Positions 1 to 10,980 of a DNA stretch of 64,000 bases are shown here, in pieces. The notes below the pieces were generated by a model. It was not told the origin of the DNA. It did not search any database and worked only from the letters and a program-made list of their open reading frames with translations. The position numbers were made by a program, and so were the translations under genes. Each line of letters starts with the position of its first letter. Position 1 is the first letter of the stretch. The stretch covers positions 4,660,759 through 4,724,758 of the forward strand of contig LR746266.1 of assembly GCA_902729315.2 (NCBI GenBank), given 5' to 3'. The DNA comes from Spirodela intermedia (taxonomy: Eukaryota; Streptophyta; Magnoliopsida; Alismatales; Araceae).

Positions 1-1231
1 AATCGTGGAAGGAATCTGACAAAATGATTAGCAAAAAATCCATCCGAATGACGTGGATGCACACATTTTCAAAATTGGTTAAAAATAAAATGTCCCATAA
101 GATAATCATATTTCACTCATTATCTTTGGTTCTTGAGTTGGACAGCCCATTAAATATGAAATGGTCCACGAACCCATAGGTGCTCCAGAGCTTCATCCTC
201 TCTAGTGATGTTATCTACTTGTCCAAGGTTAAAAATTGGCTTTCATCGAGGATAATATTGTATTGGTTGTTACCAAAAAGTAAAACTGAGCTTATAAAGA
301 TGGACGTATATCATTCATTGCCAAGTAGTTTTGAGTAATAATGCTTAGTCCAATAACTTTTAACAATCGTCTCCATCGTATATCACCTTCTCCATAGGCC
401 ACAACCCTCTGACCTATGTTACCTCTTCCACTTGATTTAGATGCAGATCCAAGGCAATGGACAGACAATCTTCCTCTTGAAAATTAAGATCACAGAAAAA
501 CATGACTGGAGAATGGACTAATTCAATCGAAACTGGGAGAATTGATCCAAACTAAAGGGGAAGCACAAAACAGGCAAAAATCAACCAATCTCTCAATTAA
601 ATTGTTTGGTTCTAGACCAAATATGGCGGTTCGATTAGTAAAAAAAAGAAGCGCCAACTTGGAGCCTACTGACTGAAGGTCGTGGAAAGAAAGGGCAAAC
701 GCCTGAGGAAGAAAGAACAAAAAAAGGAAAAGAACTGCCATCCCTAGCTGCTACCAACTAGCAAGTACCACTACTTCCCTCTACCAACCGATGCAGCCAA
801 GTCCAATGATATTATCTCTTGTAGGTCTGTTCCTTGTGGGAACCATAGAGTAGGAATGCTAGTTGGACTTCAATTAGCATAGGATATTAATTAAGATCAA
901 ACTTTAAAATCCTACCATAGTCATGGCTATTTTAATCCAAGTTGGACTTTTCCCCAGACCAGCCACTCTGGCCGACACAAGCTTTCCCGTGAATCTGTCC
1001 AAGGAATATGTAATGTGGTGGAATTCTTATAATGTCGGCATGTCCAAATGAAAATCAAATGTCCTTTTACATTTTTAACGAAAATCAGTTCCAACCGGTG
1101 AGCGGACAAACTCTCCTCAGAGAGAAAAAAAAAAAAAGTTATAATACGGAGAATTCCATGAGATCTATGTCCCTGGGGTACAGTAATCGCCCTACTAGGA
1201 AGTGGTATTCTTTTTTAAATAAATTAAAAAC
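1..1231. other. AT-rich flank, no gene recognised
   Basis: I see no coding exon with a recognisable product here. There are only short open frames without family motifs, for example a 72-codon frame at 523-741 on the minus strand with a hydrophobic start. The right edge probably holds the 3' untranslated end of the minus-strand t-SNARE gene that follows. Confidence 0.5.
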
Positions 1232-2806
1232 TCACAAATTAGACAGGACAATATTGCAGTATTCTTGAAGATGGAAATAATCCATTTGTTCATGTAATTT
1301 CACATTTTGGCAACCCAAAGATGTCTGCAATCGTGGTTTGGAAAGAGGTTTGGAAAACTGACAGAACTCCACGTTTAATTCTTGACCACATGATCCACGA
1401 ATTTCCAAAAACACGAAAAATTTCAAACTTACTGATCAAAAGAAAGGCAAGTGCCACCCAGAAAATCACTTGAATCGGTCGGCCATACTGAATCTGATAT
1501 TGTGACCTCTGAAGCTGTCTCTGGAAAGTTCCAATGCATCCATAAATCTGCTTGTCGTATGATTCATCACCACAGTCACTGAGACAGCTCTTACCCTTTT
1601 CACAGAATGTGTCGAGGTCCTTCAATTCAAAAATTCACCATTAGATGTCATCAATTGCGGCCAACCCTTTTGTGATAACCAATGAAAATGAACATAGAGC
1701 ATAACAAGTTGACGACCTACCTGGCTGTACTGATTGGTTTTCAGGGGTATGGAATCTGAAGTGTGATGTTGATCACTGCCTTTCCATTTCCGGAAGCCAT
1801 TCTTAACCCACTTAATCCTCCATGTTGACTCTGCAGCCATTGACAGTCCTGAGAAACTTAGGACTTTTGGAGGTGGCATATCAGGCCGCTCATTCAAAGA
1901 TCTCCGCGGGGAATCTTCATTTGAAATTGAACTCTTCCACGTCCCCAAATCCGCACCAACACTTGCTGCTCTGCGATGCCCGTGTTTCCTCTCCTCCCGG
2001 GCATCCTTCGCACCCGGTTCATTTGAGACCACGGAGCTCTTCGGGAGATCAATCCTGACCTCTCTATTGATGCCCTTTGTCTCACTCCATCCATTTCCAC
2101 TGCCTGGGGCAAGGGGAGGTATTTTTTTCCCCTCGTTCAATGCTGTACATGGAGCTACAAGCCGCATCTTCTGTTCAATAGAGGACTGTGGACCTGAGAG
2201 GAACATGGCGAGCTCATCACGCTCCCCCTCGTCTAAACGCACCCAAACCAGTGGCGTGCGTCCGCCCTCAATTTCCAAATCTTTCAAGGCGCCCTCTACG
2301 GCCAGTATCTGATTCCCAATAGCCGCCACGAATTGGCTGTGCCGTTTCCTGGAATCATCGTCTGTCTCATTTGCCGGACCATTTGACCGAGATGCTCGAT
2401 CGAATTCTTCGAGCTGATAAAGGATAACCTCGCACTTCAGATCCCCTGTCCGCAACCTCTGTGAGAAGAAATGGCCGAAGGTTTCTGAAAAAAAAATACC
2501 TGCCATTTTGCGGTCCCCAGCGCCGCGTGAAGCTCTCTACGGAGCTCTGGTTCCCCGGAGGCTTCTTCCTCTCCTTCGAGCTTTGGATGGCCTTTCTTCT
2601 CGTGCATCCATCTCCTATAGATGGATTCCATCCTACAAAGGGAACGGCAAAAAAACTCAAATAACTCTAAAAACCACATCGGATGATAAAACATCAAAAC
2701 GATATTAGACGGAATCCCCAAACCTGTCGGCGGATTCCTGAACTTCCTCCGCGACGGCGAAGAAGGGATCCTTCTCCCACCGGTCGAACGTCGACGTCGA
2801 GGTCAT
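1232..2806 (-). CDS. Syntaxin-6-like (t-SNARE family) membrane protein
   Basis: Exons read on the minus strand are 2724-2806, 2500-2632, 1721-2413, 1433-1619 and a tentative last exon 1232-1263, giving about 375 residues. The N-terminus (MTSTSTFDRWEKDPFFAVAE, then EVQESAD and a MESIYRRWM helix) and the later ELRRELHAALGTAKWQ / LEEFDRA segments match the syntaxin-6 N-terminal three-helix domain of plant t-SNARE-like proteins. The middle (about residues 140-300) is polar and low in conserved motifs. A hydrophobic stretch near residues 350-365 (IQVIFWVALAFLLI) looks like a C-terminal membrane anchor. Members of this family are expected at trans-Golgi or endosomal membranes; I do not see a full canonical SNARE helix. 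Junctions 1 to 3 are clean GT-AG and keep frame. The last exon, a weak acceptor at 1264-1265 followed by ten codons, is the least certain part. Confidence 0.8.
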
Positions 2807-4026
2807 CACTGCGTCCGGCGTTGCTGCTACCTAGAGGAGACTGCAATCAACAATCCTGAAAGTCGTTTATCCGCTTCCTGTTTCCGAAGAGCCCTAGCAC
2901 CTCGATGCCGAGCGAGGGGAACGACAAAGAACACGCACTTCAATTTTCAACCCCGGCTGGGGAACGGGCCGATAAAACCACGGCACGAAGAGAGAGAGAG
3001 AGAGGGGAGAACGACAGGCGGAGATGAAGCTTCGTCAACTGGGCCCGCGGCTGTGTAAACGCGGGGTTACGGAACAGAGGTGGGGACTCGTCTTGCCTCG
3101 TAGCACGGCCCCTCGTCTCCGTCGGAGAATACCCCAATGCGAACGAGAGCGAGAAAAAGCGTCTGTCTTTCTCGATCGATCAAATCTAGATTTCCCCTGC
3201 CCCGCTCCAATTTAAATGCTCAGATTCCACGTTGATCACCCAATTATGATGCTGCTTTCACTGATAACATCGAAGTCAACTAATCGAGCTCCTAACAGAG
3301 TTACCGACCCCGTGATTACATGAAAGTCGGCGATTCCCAATAAATAAATGCGAGATAATGCCAGCTTCTAGATGATGAGCTGGGTTGGAATTGTCGGCAA
3401 AGTTTCGTATCATGAAGAACACCGAGACATTAAGTCAACCCAATCGTAAGTCCGATGCGCGTGGCAAAAGCCAGGCTTTCCCACATTGTATAAATAGTTT
3501 GAGTTGTCTAAAATCGATATGACGGCAAAAGAAAATCAAACTTTATTAAAAAATATATAATATTAGTAAACATTCTTGAGAAACACGTGGCCAAATTGAT
3601 GGAGCAATCGTTTTTGTTGAGACAGAAAGGATTTATTTTTGAAGGGCGAATTTGGGTTTTCAGACAGCATCCAGAGTCGTCAACGGTACTTAATTGCGTT
3701 GACAAATAGTTAATGAATGGTGCGCAGGGGAGAGGAACGATTTGTGGCCTGCGACCCGTCGGCAGCGGGGTCCAAAAAAATCGCTCTATTGACTGGACCC
3801 CCGCGCAAGGGGATCAGCACGAGGCACGCGTGGCCCTGTAAACGCTGACCTGGAGTCAGTCAAAGCCGGCGGCTCTCGTCTCGGGGTCAAAGTGGAGAGT
3901 GTTCGAACGAGGGCCATCAAACACTTTGGACGCGTAGACACAGCAGACCGGAATTACCGACGGAGCAGTAGCTCTTAGTAGCTTCCAATGTTAGAGAGAC
4001 GTCCACGGCGGCATCCAGAAGTCTTC
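2807..4026. other. Intergenic: t-SNARE 5' region and LEA 3' flank
   Basis: The left part (2807 to about 3150) is the leader and promoter side of the t-SNARE gene and holds a short (GA)n run near 2989-3003. The rest is the 3' flank of the LEA-like gene. No further coding signal is visible. Confidence 0.5.
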
Positions 4027-4381
4027 TCAGTCCGACTGTAAGGGACGGTCAACCCCTTCCAGGTCGCGCAGCCAGTAGGTCTGACGGAGAGTGGCGCCGC
4101 CGCCGGTGACGTCCTCCATCACCCACTCCTGTCCCTTGGGATAGTAGATTCCCGTCCTTGGATGCGGAACCCAGGTCGAAGACCCGGCGGCGCCGCCGGG
4201 CTCCCTCACTCGCCCTTCGCCTGCGGCCACGGTGGCTCTTTTCGCGTAGTTTGTTCCTGCCCTCCCGTTCCTGCAACAAACGGGGGATAGTGCAGCGAGT
4301 AACTAAAACACTCCGACGAGCCTTCAGATGTAGGTATTACCGCACAGCGAGGGCCGCAAGCCTAGCCGTCGCCGCCGTCAT
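4027..4381 (-). CDS. LEA_3 (LEA5/SAG21)-like small protein
   Basis: Two exons, 4341-4381 (41 nt) and 4027-4270, splice in frame to a 94-residue protein. Exon 1 encodes MTAATARLAALAVR and ends at a GT-AAT donor; exon 2 starts after TTTGTTGCAG. The N-terminus is rich in Ala and Arg and lacks acidic residues, like a mitochondrial or plastid presequence. The centre carries WVPHPRTGIYYPKG followed by a WV-MEDV segment and a conserved TYWLRDLEGVD tail. The W-x-P-x-P-x-TG-x-Y-x-P signature is that of the LEA5/SAG21 group of stress- and seed-induced small proteins, which typically also has two exons with a short first one. The long open frame alone has no ATG start (its first candidate codon is GTG), so the tiny first exon is essential. 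Function in this plant is inferred only. Confidence 0.78.
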
Positions 4382-5851
4382 TCAACCCCGGTGAAGGTTT
4401 CTGCTTCGCCGGCGACTCTAAGCCCCCTCGTCTGGTACATATAACCACGTAGAACTCGGAATCAGGTGTCTGCGGGCCATAAATCTCGGTCGGATATCGC
4501 CGGAGAGCGAAGGGCCACGAGTTTCGCCGGCGTGAGGAAAGGTTGGGAGGGGAGGAACATTCCCGGCGAGAGGACGCCGACAGTCCGCACTTGGTTCCCA
4601 CAGAGTCGAGCATCGTCCGGCGGCGGAGATCGAGCGGGTTCCGTGATTCGACAGGGCTGCAGACTTGAAGTGGAGAATTGAGTGCGCGGGGGAGACACCG
4701 AACCCGGACGGCAATGATTCTCCAGCGGCGCCGCAGGGTCGGTAGTTTGTCGGGTGTCCAAAAATGCATTGTTTCAGTCAATCATTCAAATATAGTTGAC
4801 CGTACTCCGTATAAAGTTAAAACTGAAAACTTTACGGTCAATTTTTTGTCTACCCATTAATAATATTCGCACTCTTTGGATTTTTTATTTATTAAATCCG
4901 TCCACCCGTTTTTCAGTCTCTTAAATCTTTCGGAAATTTTCTGCGTGCGTGTTTGAAGTCCATTGGGCTCAACGATGGACTTTTTCCGCTGTCGGCGCCC
5001 GGCCCAATATGATATTTTTCTAATTGGGTCTAGGGGAGAAGGCTACATCTCCCCGGCAGACATTTCTTTTAAAATATATCGCAATCAGCGGTAGTCAGGT
5101 GAGGAATTGATTAATTTTGCTACCAGGATATAAAACGGAGCAGTCTGTCAAAACCATCAAATAAAAATTTATTAGTTTACCCAGAAAATTATTAATTAGA
5201 TTCTCTCTTGTCTCCCAGAGTATTATTATACGGTCCGATGATTATTAAATACGTGAATGGAAAATTAAATGAGCCTAATGAACGGTCGTCAAAGTAGTCA
5301 GTCTCTTGTCTTCTGTGGCTCACGAATCGATGTACTTGGGGAGGGTCGAATACCGTGTGTGGGGTCCGCTTATGGTCCGAACCCGTGTGGTCAGCTCTGG
5401 CCCAATCACGACAACGTTTGATAACAAATTCATACATATATGTATAATATTATTTACGGATGTGTAAATAAACAAGCCTTCTTATTTCCGAATTAGGACA
5501 TTATTAAATCATAAAATCATACTGATTTAAGTCAGAGAATGAGAAAGAGAGAGCAGAGGTAGGGGCCACAGCTTCTTCTCCCCCACCCCGGGCTTTCTTT
5601 TATCTGTGAAGCATAGTAATCGGTTTTTGCCCACACCACTATCGTCCACCTTCCTTCTTTCGTACACCTTAACTCGAGAGAGGAAGGCGAACATAGTCAC
5701 GGACGGCTCACCATCGTCGCCACCTCCATTCCGCCCGTCCTTTCCAGCGTCGTCAATCCCCATCACCACCACCCTAACGTACAATTAAAGCGCTCGATTG
5801 GGAAGGCTAAACGTGGCTTCTCCCCGGCGACGCGGACTCCGTCGTCGCTCA
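4382..5851. other. Intergenic: LEA promoter and subtilase 3' flank
   Basis: The GC-rich part (4382 to about 4745) is the upstream region of the LEA-like gene. It then turns AT-rich. An imperfect inverted repeat lies at 4796-4841. Open frames here (for instance 4362-4781 minus) show no family motif. Confidence 0.5.
4435..4446 (-). promoter_or_regulatory. Possible TATA box of the LEA-like gene
   Basis: On the minus strand the sequence reads GGTTATATGTAC about 60 bases before the ATG at 4381. The spacing suits a plant TATA element with a short leader, but no other core-promoter signal supports it. Confidence 0.3.
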
Positions 5852-8158
5852 TCAAGTCCAGGTGAAGGCGACGGGGCTCGACACCGTGTGCCTCCCGTCT
5901 GACCACACTAGCCTCCCGAAGCTCGACGAGCCCGACGGCTGCGATGGCGCGGAGAAGGTCACGGTGTAGGTTTTCTTTTCTCCCTGCTGCTCGAAGCTCA
6001 GCTCGGAGGGCTCCACCAACACCTTCACATCGTTGGTGCTAGTGGATACTGTGGCCTTGTAGATCCCAGGTGTCCCCACGTTGGTCAGGGTCCTCGTGTG
6101 CTTCACCGTCGTCACGCCGGACGCGCCGCCGCCGAAGATCGCCGTCTGGAACGGCACCGAGAAGGAGGGGTAGTTGAAGTCGGAGATGGTGTGCTTCTTC
6201 CCGGAATCGCACGAGAAGTTGCGGTTGCTCATGGCGGCGACCTGCAGCGGCGTGTAGCCGAGCGCGCAGAGGAACCCGAGATAGTCCTCCACCGAGAGGT
6301 CGTAGACGAGACCCGGGTCGAGCGCCCGGACGGGATCCACGTGACCGGCGCCGACGTCGAAGGGCGTGGCCGGCTTCCCGGTGGAAATGTCGAGCAGCTG
6401 GTCGCCGCCCTTGTAGGTGTCGTAGGCGGTGGTCATGAGGGCGGATTTTATGGCCGCGGGACTCCAATCCGGGTGGGCCCCCTTGAGCAGCGCCGCCAGC
6501 CCGCTCACATGTGGGCACGACATGGAGGTGCCGGAGATGATGTTAAACTCCGTCCGCCGGCTGTCCGACGCCAATCCGGTAGGCCCTACTCCGCCGCTCC
6601 AACCGGCGAGGATGTTCACTCCGGGGGCGATAAGATCGGGCTTCAGGATCCCCGGGGTGATGGCGTTGGGCCCCCGCGAGGAGAACGCCGCCACCACCGG
6701 GGACGGCTGCACCCCCACCTTGGTGCCGGCGAACACGATCGTCGCCGTCGGGGCCGGGTCGGACAAGGCGTACGACCTGATGGCGTTCCCCATCTTCTCT
6801 CCCACCGCCGCCGCCGGTAGGATGTGGGCGTCCGCCACCAGCTCCTCTCCGTTTATGGCGGTGTTCGACAAGACCATCCCCAGACCTCCCGCGGCTTTCA
6901 CGACGAAACCCTTCTGCACCCTGGGGCTCACGCCGCGGTCGCACAGCACGATCTTCCCGGCGACCTTCTCCGGGATCAGGGTGCCAGAGAGGCAGAGATT
7001 CCCGTTGGTGGCGTTGGTGGCGTTCCCGGCGTAGATGAGCGGGAGCGCCTCGTTGGGAAGGAGGTTCCCGCTATACAGAGACACTCCAGAGTAGTTCTTG
7101 CCGTTGCCGAGCGCGATAAAGGCCGGGAAGTCGCGGTCGATCGTCCCGGCCCCCACGGTGGTGATCCAAGGAGCCACGTTGGAGAGAGTGGCGTCACCGG
7201 GGCCTGCATTGCCCGCCGAGCACGACACCAAGATGCCCTTCTCCATGGCGGCGAAAGCGCCGACAGCGACGCCGTCCCGGTAGTAGTCGGCTTGGCCACC
7301 CCCGAGCGACAGGGAGAGGACGTTGACGCCGTCCTCCACCGCCTTGTCCATGGCGGCGAGGATGTCGGAGCTGAAGCACCCGCCGGCCCAACAGACCTTG
7401 TAGACGGCAATCCGGGCGCGGGCGGCCATGCCTCGAGCCGTGCCGGAGGCAAATCCGAAGAGGCTGGCGTCCGGGACGAAGGATCCGGCGGCGGTGGTGG
7501 AAGTATGCGTGCCATGGCCGTCGTCGTCGCGGGGGGACTTGGACTCTTTGGACTCATCGATGGGCCCCATGCTGGCCTCGTACCCCTTGGAGAAGAAGCG
7601 CGCCCCGATCAGTTTCTTGTTGCAGGCCACCGCCGCCTTGAAGTTCTTGGAATCGTCGCATCCTCCCTTCCAGGTTTCCGGCACCGGACCGAACCCACTG
7701 TCATCGTAGCTCCGGATCTCCGGCCAGACGCCGGTGTCGAGGACGCCCACGACCACGTCGGTGCCGGAGTCCGACTGCGGTTGCAACCCGGCGTCGCTGG
7801 AGAGGCCCAGGAACTCGGGGGTGCGAGTAGTGTGCAGTTGGTACCGGGTCTCCGGTATCACGGCCACAACGCCGGGGCGGTTACCCAGGGCCTCGGCCTC
7901 GTCGGGGGTCAGCCGGGCGGAGAAGCCGTGGGTGACGGTGTCGTATGTGTATAGCACAGCGGCGGAGTCGGAGACCGCCTGGAGGGAGGCGTCGTACCAG
8001 TGGCGGTGCTCGACGAACTCCGCCGGCATCTCGGATCTGGCGAAGCGGACGATGTACGTCTTGGTAGCGGAGGCGCCGACGCACGGCTCAATCCAGCAGA
8101 GCAGGAGCAGAAGCGGGAAGAAGGAGATGATCGTCGGCGCTCTGCTCGACCCCTCCAT
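5852..8158 (-). CDS. Subtilisin-like serine protease, SBT1 type
   Basis: One uninterrupted GC-rich exon encodes 768 residues from the ATG at 8158. An in-frame ATG at 8299 would add 47 basic residues; I prefer 8158 because it is followed at once by a signal peptide (hydrophobic FFPLLLLLCW, cleavage near residue 29). An inhibitor I9 prodomain covers about residues 34-110 (TYIVRFA to YQLHTTRTPEFLGL). The peptidase S8 triad is Asp141 (VLDTGVWPE), His215 (DDGHGTHTS) and Ser545 (GTSMSCPHVSG), with oxyanion Asn317 (SAGNAGP). A protease-associated insert lies near residues 370-470, and a fibronectin III-like domain fills the last hundred residues. Length and domain order are normal for secreted plant subtilases of the SBT1.7/ARA12 group, which act in the cell wall on peptides or wall enzymes. 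Lack of introns is usual for this subfamily. All catalytic residues are present, so it looks functional. Confidence 0.96.
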   Translation of the reverse strand: MEGSSRAPTIISFFPLLLLLCWIEPCVGASATKTYIVRFARSEMPAEFVEHRHWYDASLQAVSDSAAVLYTYDTVTHGFSARLTPDEAEALGNRPGVVAVIPETRYQLHTTRTPEFLGLSSDAGLQPQSDSGTDVVVGVLDTGVWPEIRSYDDSGFGPVPETWKGGCDDSKNFKAAVACNKKLIGARFFSKGYEASMGPIDESKESKSPRDDDGHGTHTSTTAAGSFVPDASLFGFASGTARGMAARARIAVYKVCWAGGCFSSDILAAMDKAVEDGVNVLSLSLGGGQADYYRDGVAVGAFAAMEKGILVSCSAGNAGPGDATLSNVAPWITTVGAGTIDRDFPAFIALGNGKNYSGVSLYSGNLLPNEALPLIYAGNATNATNGNLCLSGTLIPEKVAGKIVLCDRGVSPRVQKGFVVKAAGGLGMVLSNTAINGEELVADAHILPAAAVGEKMGNAIRSYALSDPAPTATIVFAGTKVGVQPSPVVAAFSSRGPNAITPGILKPDLIAPGVNILAGWSGGVGPTGLASDSRRTEFNIISGTSMSCPHVSGLAALLKGAHPDWSPAAIKSALMTTAYDTYKGGDQLLDISTGKPATPFDVGAGHVDPVRALDPGLVYDLSVEDYLGFLCALGYTPLQVAAMSNRNFSCDSGKKHTISDFNYPSFSVPFQTAIFGGGASGVTTVKHTRTLTNVGTPGIYKATVSTSTNDVKVLVEPSELSFEQQGEKKTYTVTFSAPSQPSGSSSFGRLVWSDGRHTVSSPVAFTWT

Positions 8159-8338
8159 GTTCGTCACCGTCTCCGCTACCCCGCCACTGCTCCTCCGCCG
8201 TTCCTTGCAACAACACCTAGAAGCCGGCTGCGTCGGGGCAAAGAGTAGGGGAGGGATTTTCCTTCGTTGAAGGAATGATTGCGTCCGAGAAAAAAACAAA
8301 ATGGCGACAGCGGCCGAGATATGAACGTCCGGGCTTAA

Positions 8339-8356
8339 GGGGGGGGGGGGGGGGGG
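8339..8356 (+). repeat. Homopolymer (G)18
   Basis: Eighteen consecutive G on the plus strand, about 180 bases upstream of the subtilase start codon (C-run on the coding strand). Such a tract could form a G-quadruplex or be length-variable; it may also be a sequencing-length artefact. Confidence 0.9.
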
Positions 8357-9436
8357 ATGTTAGTGACAGAGTGAAAGATGGAATTTTGTGTGGGGAGCGG
8401 CGGCGACAGAAACTGCAGGCGTGGGATAGCAGTGGCTCGGACGACCCGCCATGTAGAAACCGGTAAGATAACCCTGCGGTCCCTTCCTCGACCCACTTGG
8501 TCGACGAGTCCGACCTTCCGGTCTCCAGTATCTCTCGTCTGCTGAAAACGAGGTTCCGGTCAAAAGGTCGCTTCCCGGTCTCCCCACCTCTTCCCGTGGA
8601 ATTAATGGCGAAAGATTCCCGATTAATCCAAGCTTAGGAAGCAAAACATCTCTACATCGTGACGCTTAGGACTAAACGTTATCCGCCCTTCCGGCGACGT
8701 GGCCCGGGAAGATTCCCCGTGGGAAGGAACGCGGGGGTTTTGCTCGTCAGTCCCGAGGCCAACAGGAGGCGACCATAAAAAAAGCTAAATAGACGAATGA
8801 TGATCGATCTGCCGTTCAAAAAGAATCTAAGGTCGCAGGCATCGCGCAGCCCCGCGCGGAAAGCTCGGCCATATGCTCCGACGTGCGCGCCGTTCCCGGC
8901 CCGGCAGTTTCGGCGGCGGCGACAGGCAGCGTGACGTGCCGTGAAGAAGGTAGATCCGCCGAGCCGGCTCTCCCTCCGCTTAGCGTGATTGGTCCCGCTG
9001 ACTGCGGGTCCCACCGTGGCCCGGATACGACTCGTGGCGGGTGGCACGTCGCCATCGTCAACGCCCGAGACCGGACCGAAGGGACGACGGTCTGCGTTAT
9101 GGCACCCGCCCCGGAGAGAGAGAAAAAGAAAGATTCAGGATTCTTTAATAACGTCGTCAATTAACGCTGCCACATTCTTATGTCGGGTTACGCTGGTGGC
9201 CTCAACGGACCACCCACCTTCGCGGTGCCTCGCGTCGCTCTCACTCGCCGGATCAGGTCCGTCAGCGCACCTAATTAAGGGGAATTCATGGGACCCAATC
9301 AGTTTACGCCCACGGCTCGATCATGGCTCGGGACATCGGTCAATAAATGTGATCCGCTTGATTACCGGCGATCGATTCCGTCGAGGGGCGGTCGGATGCC
9401 AGAAATTAGTGTCTAGCGATGCGGATCGCACCGGGT

Positions 9437-9452
9437 GCGCGCGCGCGCGCGC
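9437..9452. repeat. (GC)n dinucleotide run
   Basis: An alternating GC stretch of about 16 bases within the intergenic spacer, a rare simple repeat in plants and a possible Z-DNA-forming tract. Confidence 0.85.
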
Positions 9453-10980
9453 GGAGGCGGCGGCTCCAATGGGTCATCGTACGAGGCATGGCCAAGACAG
9501 TTGCTGACACGTGCGTCCCCCACGTCAACGTGACGTGAGTAATTTTAATTCGTCTTTTACTTACTAGTATTTAGACGGGTATGCCTATGTGAGGCTGGAT
9601 GTGGACGCGGAAATTATATCCAGCTAACGGGCACCCCCGCAGCCGAGCTGTCATTTTTCTGGGAGACATGTATTCAGGTGACAGTGGCGCTACGAGGAAA
9701 ATGCCAGCTCCGCAGGCAGTGTGGCATTTCTAACCTATCGAATATTAAGTATTAAAGCATCATAAATGGCATCAGGATTTACCGTATTATTTTTACACCA
9801 ATAATTCATTATATATTATCCGACGAGACGGCACACTCCGGTGGAGGAGTCTGCAAGGGGTGGCCGAAGTTGTCGCGGTCACGTATCTTCCTCCCACCGA
9901 CGGATGCCGGCGATCGGGATAAGGAAGTGGGTTAAATAGGTAGAAGCGACGATCGGGAGCCTATCTGTCATTAAAGACGGTGGGGCGACGGCTCCGCTGG
10001 CGAGCTCCGTCGGACAGCGACCAGCGATAATTGGGTCGGTGAAGATTCGGATCCATCGTGTTCGGAGATGAGTGCAGTCACTCCCCTCTGTGAAAGCGAG
10101 GAGGGTTCTTGGCCGCCGGAGAGAATGGGAAACAAGGCGGCCGGCACCGACCTGGTAGGGCCGTCCTGTGGGATTCCCCGTCGTCAACGGTGGGTCTTGC
10201 ACTCCACCAACCGTGCTCCTATCAGGACCTACGGACTGACTCCTCAACGCCTTGGCACACGGCCCGATCACTCTCAAAATTATTGTAGCACTCACATGGA
10301 GGCGAACTGTGGTGCCTCCCAGCTCGCCGGCCGGCACGGGGCGGACGGCGATGGGATGACAGCCGGCCACGGTTGTCGGTCAGAGACCCGTCAGCTTTAC
10401 TCCCCTTCCTACTATTCCCAGAACCAGATGAACGGATGGTTGCCACTTGCCCGCTGGTCCAGTCTCCCGTCGCTAGCGGACGCGTAGCGCGTCGAGAGGC
10501 TGGCTGCGGAGGCCAAACGCAGAGCTGGCTGTCGTCGCTTCCGCCCGGAAGCTACGAACAGGCGTACCTGCACCTCGTTGGCGTTTTCTGGGATCAGAGC
10601 GTGGTGGCGGCAGGAAGTCATCGCACGGCTCCTCCGGCCGGGCAGACCGAATTTCAGAACCTCAGTCCGGCGAAGTAGATAGATGGAGGAAAATCTGTCG
10701 TCGTCTTCCTCCCAGACGTAGAGTTTCTATGTGTGCCGCAGAGTTCCAGGATCCACAAAGACCCCCTCCTTTACAGAATCTCTGGGGGAGCTGAATTTGT
10801 GTCGGACCGGCCCAACAGAATCATTTCTGACGCGATGAGCCTTATTTGGGCCCAATATGTGAAGCGGGCCCATTATGGGCTTTTGAGTTGGGCCACTCGA
10901 ATCAATATCCAATTAATCAGCAGAAGGCCACAGTATCCTGCTTTCTGCAGAATCGTCTACGCTGATTTTATCGGTGCAAG

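Larger units (their letters stand above)
8159..10980. other. Divergent spacer between subtilase and J-protein genes
   Basis: This 2.8 kb spacer separates two genes transcribed away from each other, so it should hold both promoters. It contains a run of 18 G at 8339-8356 and an alternating GC run near 9437-9452. Many long GC-rich open frames occur on both strands, but none shows a recognisable domain and I treat them as chance. Confidence 0.55.

Noticed and set aside
4362-4781. 139-codon minus-strand frame overlapping the LEA exon 1 region
   Set aside because: It is out of frame with the clearly supported LEA protein and has arginine-rich, motif-free composition typical of GC-rich non-coding DNA.
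6098-7954. Long plus-strand open frames (240, 201 and 376 codons) opposite the subtilase
   Set aside because: They are antisense shadows caused by the high GC and codon bias of the subtilase exon; their protein sequences have no motif while the minus strand shows a full protease with catalytic triad.
9879-10678. Several long frames on both strands in the subtilase/J-protein spacer
   Set aside because: They overlap in many frames, have no recognisable domain, and lie in the promoter region of two divergent genes.
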